Assembly (NCBI GenBank): GCA_001584585.1
Contig: LSYV01000041.1
Coordinates: forward strand, 425,825-489,824
Length of the DNA: 64,000 nucleotides
DNA from: Gonium pectorale
Lineage: Eukaryota; Chlorophyta; Chlorophyceae; Chlamydomonadales; Volvocaceae
Direction: 5' to 3'
Part shown: in pieces, positions 55,537 to 64,000 of the stretch
Layout: every line of letters begins with the position of its first letter
How positions within the stretch are numbered: position 1 is the first letter of the stretch
The notes under the pieces: model-generated
Seen by the model: only the letters and a program-made list of their open reading frames with translations
What the model was told of the DNA's origin: nothing
Databases searched by the model: none
Translations under genes and position numbers: made by a program

Positions 55537-58500
55537 TGGGACACTGTCCACTCTGGGGCCCGGCTCGGGGACAACGACGACGGCGACGACGGTGGCGACG
55601 ACGGCGGCGACCGCCCTCGGTGGCCTGCCGGACTGTAGCGCGCCGTGGCGCGCAAGGAGACGATGTATTGGGGTTTTGCGCAGTACACTGCGAGATCCCT
55701 GCCGAGTGATGGTCTAGTGGTGGCACGCTGGTGTTGATCCGCGAGAGCTACGCGGACGATTCTATTAGAAAGACGGATCGGCCTTTGGGCCCGGGGCAGG
55801 GTAGTTCATTGGACTGCTGGGACGATCTCCTTTGCGTTAGTATTGGAGACCCGGGGAAGGAGGCAAATAAGATTGGCAGTGGGGCTGGTCTACGCATTGG
55901 TCGTGCGCAGAACGATCTTTTTACACACTTGAGTGGTTGTATGGCCAGCGAATTGTCAGGTGGCTCAGGGGGGGAGCGCTGGTGGCTGAAGACGTTTGGC
56001 CAGTTTGATGGAAACGCAGTGTCGTCTGGGCGCTTGTTCGCCTGCCAACGCAGGTTGGCCGTCCGTTGCCAGACCGGGATGGGGACGATACGTCTGGACC
56101 GAGGCTGTGGAGTCCTCGTCACGGTTTGCGCAACAGAAACTCAAAATCCCCAAACCCAATCGCGACGCCTTGCTACGCCTCCTGGCCAGCGTGCTTTCCC
56201 TATGTCGTGCATTGGCCTCACGGCCTCTCAAGTTGAGAAGAGAAATGTGCCACCTCGCTCGGTCTGTCCGTTGCGCTGTGTGGTGAGTGGAGGATGGGTG
56301 CTTGTTTTATGGTACGGAGGGTCTGAGGTGGTTTGCTGCGGATTCGGCAGCGCGTCTGCGCACCCGTGTACCAAGATGCCAGATACGGCCAAGGACGGGC
56401 TGCGGGCAGCAGTGGTGTAGCCACGCCCCCGTCAGCGGGCTGCCGCCGACTTGGCGGGGCGAAAGACAGGCGACAGCTGCGGCGGACGCAAACAAGATGG
56501 CACCCGGGAAAGAGTCACTTTGCTGCGTATTAATCATACAGATTGCGGCAGATTTGCTTAATTTGCTTCACACTCATGATCTGATACGATCTGATCTTTA
56601 TGCGGCTACCGTGCTTATGAGGCCACCGTGCGCTTAGGAGGTTGGTCGTAGGTCCTGGTGTGCTGTTTCGGCTGAGCTAGGGGCGAGCGGAAGGGCGCGT
56701 CGACTGCCCCGCTGCGGGGACCGGCTCACTCTGCTAAGGCAGGCGTGGTATGGAGGTATGGAGGGGGAGGGTGCTTTGGGTGCTAGTGTGGTTCCATGGG
56801 TAGCAGACCGTCGTCTGGACAATCGCGCGACTGGGGATCGGGTCGGCCCTCTTGCGAGGATGACTGTTCCCTCTGTACATAGGACGCCCGCGTCGCTCTG
56901 GACGGTGGCGTAATCAACGAGCATTGCCTAGGAAGCCTTGTTTTTCCGGAATGTCGTGCAAGTCGCGTGCAAACGTGGCTGCCTGGTGCGAATAAGAGTA
57001 TGTAGCCTGTTTACGAGCAGGGTTTTGGCGGCCCAGCTGTCTGCCCCCCCTGCCATCGAGACTCGATACCTATGGCATGACTACCGGCACGGAGACAATG
57101 TGGCGCGATCACGGGCGTTGCGTGGCCGGGAAGCCTGTGGTGCATCGGGAGCGTGCACCCCTAACCATATCACGGAATTGGCCATGGAGGCAAGTGGCGG
57201 TCCGGCAGCTATAATCCTATTGTATACGCAGGTTGCATGGTTACATGTCCAAGCGACTTTCGTGTGCGCTGGAGCCTGGTGTGAGGCGTTTGCCAGATCG
57301 CACTGCCCCTTGCTCGCTGCGGGGGGCGTTGCATGCTGACGCGTGCGTTTATTTCAAGCGTGTCGTTGTGCGGAGTCTGTGGGTCCCGTGCGTCGCCGAA
57401 CGCCAAGAGTGTGCGCAGCTGTGTGTTTGGGTGTCTCCTCCTCACACGGACGCACCCCCATACGCGTGAACATATGTGCGGGGACAGCGATCGTGCGCGC
57501 CTTCGGTTGCTTTGGACGTGCGGGCACAGGAGTGGGCGTGGAGGTGGCTGTAGTTGTAACGGAAGCGCGCCACAGCTCACAGCCTTCCCGACGCCAATTG
57601 CCTGTCCGCCGCCTGGACACGCATTGAGGCAGAGAATGCATGCAAGTGGCGAAAGTCTAAGTGCTGCGGTCTCACAGGGAGGGGGAACAGCCGCTACGTC
57701 GTTTGCTGGGGAGACGGACAGGTTGTGCAACAGCCCGATAGCTACGGATGAAGGGGCTGTGCCATGGGGTCTGTGCGCCCCTGTCGTGGGTGGCCTTACA
57801 CGCCGCGCGCGCTTCTGGCGCGCTAGAACTCCGCCGCACGTCCAAGGCACCCGTCACCTGAGGCAAGGACCGTGTCGCCCATGGTCCCAGAAATGCACGC
57901 TTGAACCCCTCACTAGACACCATACATGGAACCGGCAAATCGCACAGCTGCCTGAAAAACTTACCAAGATCTGCAGGAACGCAAACTAAGTGCGGCACTT
58001 GGACCCCAACCAGAAAGCGCACCCCACAGTCCTTTTAAACAGCATCAGATGGTGCAGTACCTACCCCCCGTCCTGCTTAGCACGGAGAAACATACATGCA
58101 CAGCCGTCGCGTCAGCGGGGCTCACAAAAAAAATGTGCCGTTTCCGGCACCGTATCGTACAAGTCTGCACTGCCTACCACCACATTTCATCAGGTAACGG
58201 TTCCACTGGTCCACACCGGAAGGGCCCGCCTGCTCGTCTTCCCAACCGCTCGGCGCCCTGCTGGAGACATCGCACCCCCGGGTGTGTATGACCGTAGAGG
58301 CTGCAATAAAAAAGAGAAATGGAGGCTGCCTTCCCTGTTTCCGCTTCCTTTCTTGCACTGCGGTGTTTGTCGTTTGCCAGCTCCCAAAGAGGACATTGGG
58401 CCATAGGCTGGCAAACGTCAGGTGCACCCGGGGTGGCACATGAGTCTGGTTATCCCACCGCAGCCTACGAAGCCCCGGGCTCTGGCCGAGGTGAGCCGAT

Positions 58501-59175
58501 GCATGGACAAGTCTCCACACCACCCCTGCTCCCTCTGGGTGCCGGCACTTGCTCGGCCGGAAACTGAACGGCTACGGCCATGGCTACGGCACGGCTATGG
58601 CTTCGACCCGCGACCACCATACACAAAAATCTCATCCAGAACCACAGCAAACCAACTGGCAAGTGGCAACCGAACCGACACACAAACAGTCCTCGCAATC
58701 CCAACTCAAACTGTCGCGCTCCCTTTCTGACGGGCGGGAAGGCCCCTGCGCTCGTTTCGCCCCAGAACTGCACTATCAGAAGACGCACGACCAAGCCTGG
58801 AACCGGATCCTGCCGCCCCGCCGCTGGTATCCTCTGTTTGGTCCCCAATGACGGACCCGAGCAACGGACAGGGCGACCGGCCGGTGCACAAAGCCTGCAA
58901 GGAGCAGCGCCCGGAGAGTGCAGTAAGCCCGCCCATAACCGCGTCGCTTCCTGCCCCAGTGCCGTCTCACGTGTGCCCTCCTGCTCAGCGCCCTCATGGC
59001 TTCAACTGCACGTGACGCTAATCACCCCAAGCCAAACCATCGCCAACCCCAACCAAAGTTGCTCTACACCCCCCCCCGTCGCACGCCAGCAAGCGAATGA
59101 GCAGAGGTAACGGGTGGCCGGGGGGCGGGTGTGCGCTGGGCCGAGAGCAGGGTACCGACCCGCGGGTCAGGGCGG
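55537..59175. other. Convergent 3' flanks and spacer, no gene seen
   Basis: Between the RR-TZF stop and the RUS stop there are only short conflicting frames. One interspersed repeat copy lies at 58251-58320. GC falls between about 55,720 and 57,000. Confidence 0.4.
58251..58320 (+). repeat. ~80-bp interspersed repeat, copy 4
   Basis: Reads CGGCGCCCTGCTGGAGACAT, then GTGTGTATGACCGTAGAGGC and an A-rich end. Same order of cores as copies 1-3. Confidence 0.72.
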
Positions 59176-62100
59176 TCACCACCGCGCTCTCCGCCGCTGC
59201 GCCTCCACCACCACCTTGGCGATCGTCCACCCGTGGGCCTGCGTCGGGGCACGCATAGCCAACAACAACCACTAAAATGATTGGGAAAGCGGGATGTTTC
59301 AACGTCCCCAGCCAACGTGTGGCCAGTTGTCTTGTTGTGGCGACGTGGTCAAACCCAGGTAGTCATAGATGGAAGGCGTACCGTACGCCTTCCAGCGCCC
59401 CTGGGTCCCGCACAAGCCGCGCCGCAAAGGCCGGCCCGAACCCACCGCTAACCTTGCGGTCTGCCGCATCCCCCAGCCGCCCACGCGACCGCTGCACGGC
59501 CCAAACCCACTTCGTTGCCGTGAGCCCGCCACATTGCCGCAATTCCCCCCGCCGGTTTCATCGCCAATCGTGTGACCAGCCAGATCCCCTAGCCACCTGG
59601 GCCAAGGGCGCTCGCTTGGCCCTCACCCACCTCGAGAGCCGACATGAAGACAGTTGTCAGGCGCTCTGCGGCCGCAAGGCTCTCCTGCAGGGGACAGCGA
59701 CGAGGCAGCGAGTTAGCTCTGCGTCACTACGTTCGGATGCCTCTGGATGCGTAGAACCGACGAGCACGCAACGACCCTGGCAGGGCGACGCCCTCCGACG
59801 GCACGTACGCCGACAGCCAGGCGGTGAAGCGGGAGACGCAGGGGTCGGGGGCGGGCACGGTGGGGTACTGACGTTCAGCGGCGAAGCTGGCGGGCGCAGT
59901 AGGCAGCGGGGCTTTCGGACCCCGCACGCTTGACACTACGCAGAAGATAAGAGGGCGGAGGGGAGGGGCCCCCACACTTCCCCACGGCCCAACGAAACCG
60001 ACCAACCGACCATCCACCCAGCCGACCTGAAGCTCGAGCCTCAGCTCGGCTGTCTGCTCGTCGGGGTCGGGCAGCGGCGAGGAGGTGCTGCGGAGGCGGC
60101 GGCGCAGGATGCAGGCCTGAAGGTAGGCCTGCGGGGAGGGGGGCAGAGAGGAGAGGGGCAGGCGCCAGGCGCCAGCCAGCGTGACAGGAGGAGGGGGGAG
60201 TGCGCGCCGGCTCTGCAGCAGGGGCAGGCGGCGATGGAGAAGCGAAGGGCCGGACGGGGACGGCCGGGCAGGGGGTCTAAGAGCTTACGAGTCCGTCTGG
60301 CCCGTGCCAGGATCTCTTTCCAGGCGTTCCAGATCGAGATCGAGATTTGCGAGCCCACACGCTGTCGAGGCTGCTCGGTCAGGGTCGCCTACCAGCACCG
60401 TCCCATATGTCGGCCAAACGGCGCGGCAAAGAAAGTCCAACATGCTCCTGGCATGCGAGTGCCAGTCGAAAGGAGCGCGCTGGCACCCAGGGTAGACAAT
60501 GGTTGCGCGGCCAGCCTCATGCTCAATCTCCGGCACGCCCGACAGCCGGTTCCCGTAATGTAACATACAACGACGACCAGTTCAGCGGCCGATTCCGCGA
60601 ACCCCTACTCCCCCCTCCCAAAGGGCCAGTTCCTCTGCCCCGCCAGCCCGCCCGCGCCGCCCCCACCTGCACGATGTCCCGCGGGTCGGCCTTTTCGTGC
60701 AGCAGCACGTGCAGCGCGTCCCTCCGCGGCAGCACCATGAAGTGGCGGTAGCGGTACGTGGTCAGCAGCATCACCAGCAGGTTGGCGTTGCCTGAAGGGG
60801 GGGGGAGAGGCGGCGCGGGGCAGCACGGGGGCAGCACGGGGGCAGCACGGGGGCAGCACGGGAGGCTGGGGTCGCATGCCTCCATGGTCGGTCGCCCAAC
60901 GCAACCCCGCAGGCGCCCGCAGGCAAGCCGTCCCGTTCGTGGTCCGACGTAGATGCCCTGGTGAGGCTGGAAACTGTGCGGGTTGTGATGGGGCCAACCC
61001 TCCCGGCCCCGCGTCGTTGCCATGCCCGAAACCGCCAGCCGGCAAAGCCCCACTCCAGCCCCACACTAGTCCCACCCCAGGCGGGTGCTCGGGGGCGTGG
61101 GGCAGTGGGAATGTGGGGCCGGGGAGCCGGAGGCGGGTCGGCCGGCGGACTAACAGGGGAAAACCCATCAACCGCCGTGGTAGTCAGCCGCCAACGCATC
61201 GACCGTCAACCCACCTTCCACCATGTGCTCCAGCCGGCTGCCCACGTGGATGGGCGGCGACAGGCGGCCGGCGGCGCGGGAGAAGTACGGCAGCGGCGGG
61301 TCCAGAGGCGACAGCTCTAGCGGGGAGAGGATCTGCGGCGGGCGGCCGGCGGCAAGGGTGTAGGGTGTAGGGTGTACCGGTGTTAGGGTGAGAGTGTACC
61401 TGGGGGTGCGGGGCGAGCCGACGGTTGCGGGCATTCACACATACGGGCCCAGGGAAACAAACATCCCTTATATCCCCCAGCGTCATCGGACGCTGACGGG
61501 TGACCTAGCGTGGAACTGCTTTCGAACACCCCAAATCTGCCTGTTGGGGACACTGCAGGGTGGCTAAACTGCAGCCGCGGCGGGCGAGACGGCTGCCACC
61601 AGGGTGCTGCCCGACCCGTGCGGTTATCAGTCATGGCACGCGACGCCAGGAACGGCCCTTGCACCCACCCGCGGCTCCAGGCTATCGTCGTACATCATGT
61701 CGTACTCATGGATCGAGGGCCCGATGTAACACCTGTCCTCCGTACACCGCGCCCGCCGCCGCCGCTGCCGTGGGGATGTGCCGGCGCCCGCCGTACCGCG
61801 ACCGTCGACGTAGTAACCGTCCACGTCCGCGTACTCGTCGTATTCGTCGTCCTCGTCGTCCAGCATCCGCCGTCGCCCGCTGCCACCGCCGCCGCTGATG
61901 CCGACCCGTGGGTCGGCCTCGCCACCGCTACCGCCGCCGCCACCGGCGGACGCCGCCGCTGCCGCACCGGGGGTGATGCTGTTCAGGAAAGCGTCAACGA
62001 GGAGCTGCAACCGCGTTGCGTTGAGCGTCGCGAGCGGTATCACCTGGGAGGGAGGGGGCACCCATACGCCAAGGAGGAAAGGGGGCGCGTGGGGAAAGAC

Positions 62101-63729
62101 ACCCAGACATCCCACGGATCAGGCGGGAGGGCGCTGAACGTCGCGCGAGCCCCCAGACGCCAAAGAAGGAAGCGGATGACGGCATGTGGGAATAGTGTAC
62201 GAACGGGCGGGGCAACGCCACGGAGGCGTGCGCTCCCCGTATCCGATTCAGCTTCGCGTCTCGGTCCACGCCCGCTCCATCCCCTCCGCCCCTCGCTCCC
62301 CTTCGGGCAGCGCCCCGGCAACCAGCAGCGCCCCGCACCTGCACCGCCATGTACGCCGAGCCCAGCGTCGCGGCCGCCAGCGCGCCAAAGCACGCGGCCG
62401 CCGCGGGGCCGCTCTGCCCCACCGCGGCGCACATGAGGGCGCCCCCCGCGGTGCCCACCAGCGAGGCGAAGATGTACTGAGAGGTGCCTGCGCGTCGGCG
62501 GCGGGCGACGGGACCGTGCCGGCGCGGGCGGGGGGAGGCGGGGTCACTCACTTCATGGGCAGGGTGGGGAGTGACGGGCCCGTGCGGGAGCGGCCACGGA
62601 GCTTGGAAAGCCGTCTTGGCCCGAGACGCAGGAGGCGTGGGAGCGCTGGCCCCTGCGGCCTGGAGGCTCCTCGGCCTCTTCCTTCCGCGCCTTTTCTTTC
62701 TGACACCCCGCCTTCGGCCGCCATGTCGGCGACGGTGCTCGCCCCCCCGCGCCGCGCGACTGACCCCCAAAGCCTCCCAGGACTGTCCCGTACAACCTCT
62801 CTTCATTGCCGCCCGCCAGAGGCTAAGACGTCGTGATGGGACGGCATCACGTCCACTCGGGCACCCACCGGCTGCTCCCGGAGGCCTCTCAGCGCCAAAC
62901 AGCCTTCCTGTCAAATCGACACACCTTTGGCGGTCACGTCCGCTATGTTGTTGTCCCGCGCGAAGCTGAGGTGGAACACGGAGCGGGTGGAGCCGGCCGC
63001 CATCCAGGCAAGGCCTGTGGGGGGTGGGGGTGAGAGGGGGCTACTCAGTCCGTGGACACGCTGGGCAACGACATGCGGGGAGGGCGGCGTGCAGCGATGG
63101 GGGCCAGCGCCAATCCCTCCGCCCTCCACAACTGCCAGGAGCCCAAGCCCCAACAGCCTTCCGTGCGTGTTGGTGGCCGAGCCGTCCCGCCCTCCTGCCC
63201 AACCCGCTGCCTTCCACCGACGTCACAGGACCACTGCCTGAGCGCGTCCAACCGCCAACGAGCCCAGTGGTGGTGGGGAGCGGTGCGGTGCCAGCGCCGC
63301 CTTGTCAGTGGGAGCAACCGTGGAAGCGACCGCGACGCAGCTGGCTCAGGACTGAGTCGATTCCTCTGCTCCCCAAACCGGCACCCTACCCTCCCCACCC
63401 CACCTGCTGAGCGTGCCCGTGCGCGCTGAGGCGCGCCCCACTCTCAGCCCGTCTTGTGTTGGCTGCTCACACTCGCACCGACCTACCTTCCAACACTTCA
63501 GGCAAGAGCCCCAGCCCCACCCAGCTTCTGAGCGTCCTGAAACAGGTTCGCACCCAGCCCTCAATCATTTCCCCTCCGTCTAGTCGCTGTCGGCTGCCTA
63601 CATATGGTCACAAACCAACCTTTGAGCGTGTTTGCGAGCGAGCCCATGGCCAGGAAGTGGTGGGGCATGAGCACCGTCGTCAGCTCCAGGGCGGCGGCCG
63701 CCTGCAGCATCACAGCCGACAGGAAGAAC
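59176..63729 (-). CDS. RUS (root UV-B sensitive, DUF647) family protein, 5' part outside the window
   Basis: Minus-strand exons: 63729-63620, 63014-62925, 62487-62339, 62043-61669, 61332-61215, 60791-60667, 60128-60027, 59867 to about 59770, 59684-59631, 59238-59176. Conserved DUF647 blocks appear in order: LTTVLMPHHFLAMGSLANTL, GLAWMAAGSTRSVFHLSFA, NNIADVTAKG, TSQYIFASLVGTAGGAL, NLLVMLLTTYRYRHFMVLP, a short AEQ-rich stretch, and a C-terminal helix with GWTIAKVVVEAQRRRARW before the stop. Most junctions keep phase; the donor of the exon starting at 59867 is unclear. A Gly-rich then acidic insert (DDEDDEYDEYADVDGYYVD) sits in the 62043-61669 exon. Plant relatives are membrane proteins, some plastidial, tied to UV-B sensing, auxin transport or vitamin B6 homeostasis. 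More exons must lie beyond 64000. Confidence 0.88.
60821..60863. repeat. 11-bp tandem repeat in a RUS intron
   Basis: Four copies of CAGCACGGGGG about 30 bp from the acceptor of the exon starting at 60791, on the upstream side for the minus-strand gene. Confidence 0.85.
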
Positions 63730-63810
63730 CTGGAGAAGGCGGGGGCGCACGGTAGGGAGGGGAGGGGTTTCGAGGGCGCGGGGTTGGCGGAAGCGGGGTG
63801 TGGGGGTGAG

Positions 63811-63900
63811 CCGGGGATTGCCGGGGGATTGCCGGGGTTGCCGGGGTTGCCGGGGGATTGCCGGGGATTGCCGGGGATTGCCGGGGGATTGCCGGGGTTG
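63811..63900. repeat. 9-11 bp irregular tandem repeat upstream of the first visible RUS exon
   Basis: About nine units built on CCGGGGATTG with 9- and 11-bp variants (CCGGGGTTG, CCGGGGGATTG). It lies in the intron that precedes the exon starting at 63729. Confidence 0.88.
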
Positions 63901-64000
63901 GGTTCCGGGTGAAACGCTGAACAGCGCCGGATTGCGCGGGTTCGCTGCTGCGTGTCGCTCGCCCCGCCCGGCCCCCTCCGGCATCCTCGCCCAGCGCCCA

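Noticed and set aside
59299..59532. Possible RUS C-terminal exon (GRWKAYGTPSIYDYLG)
   Set aside because: The GRW resembles the GW of RUS tails, but 59238-59176 gives a better match with correct phase and stop, so this is intron.
61510..62914. Long frames on both strands (about 306-308 codons)
   Set aside because: They overlap real RUS exons in other frames and are built of Arg/Pro/Gly runs.
1..64000. tRNA and rRNA genes
   Set aside because: I looked for the GGTTCGANTCC-type B box with a plausible cloverleaf and for rRNA signatures and found none convincing; a tRNA scan would be decisive.

Overview
The window looks like nuclear DNA of a green alga of the volvocine type (a Chlamydomonas, Gonium or Volvox relative). 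The reasons are GC-rich exons cut by many 100-700 bp GT-AG introns, exon-intron phases that join exactly, low-complexity Ala/Gly/Ser/Gln runs in proteins, many intronic minisatellites, and plant-type families (RR-TZF zinc-finger protein, RUS/DUF647, plastid transit peptides). The species cannot be fixed from sequence alone. There are no bacterial operons, and I saw no rRNA, convincing tRNA or CRISPR array.

Layout. 1-9190 (+) is the 3' part of a very large gene for an ankyrin / single transmembrane / coiled-coil / CCCH zinc-finger protein. From 9.2 to 23 kb lies a rearranged accessory region: a truncated subtilase remnant (11.1-12.3 kb), an intact five-exon gene for a bipartite protein with a degenerate nuclease-like domain and a protein-kinase-like domain (14784-17768, -), a second, longer decayed subtilase (18.3-21.9 kb, +), and a mosaic in which pieces of the subtilase intron and the kinase-like gene are joined (21.9-22.4 kb). 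From 23.4 to 64 kb the gene order is regular: a plastid-targeted ICMT/PEMT-type methyltransferase-like membrane protein (-), a small single-exon membrane ORF (-), NADH-cytochrome b5 reductase (-), a rhomboid-family protein that has lost catalytic residues (+), an unrecognised plastid-targeted protein (-), the CTLH/GID E3 ligase subunit MAEA (-) divergent from the SWR1/NuA4 subunit SWC4/DMAP1 (+), an arginine-rich tandem CCCH zinc-finger protein (+), and the 3' part of a RUS/DUF647 gene (-) running off the right edge.

The genes do not form one pathway. They are mostly housekeeping genes (chromatin, protein turnover, lipid/electron transfer, RNA binding, plastid) around an island with duplicated, decaying protease and kinase-like sequence. 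Two divergent pairs (CBR/rhomboid-like and MAEA/SWC4) have short shared upstream regions. For the multi-exon models I checked splice phase by hand. Seven have internally consistent phases across all listed exons and, where complete, total lengths divisible by three: ankyrin-CCCH, kinase-like, methyltransferase-like, CBR, rhomboid-like, plastid protein, SWC4; the RR-TZF model also closes. Products were recognised from memory of family motifs, not from a search.
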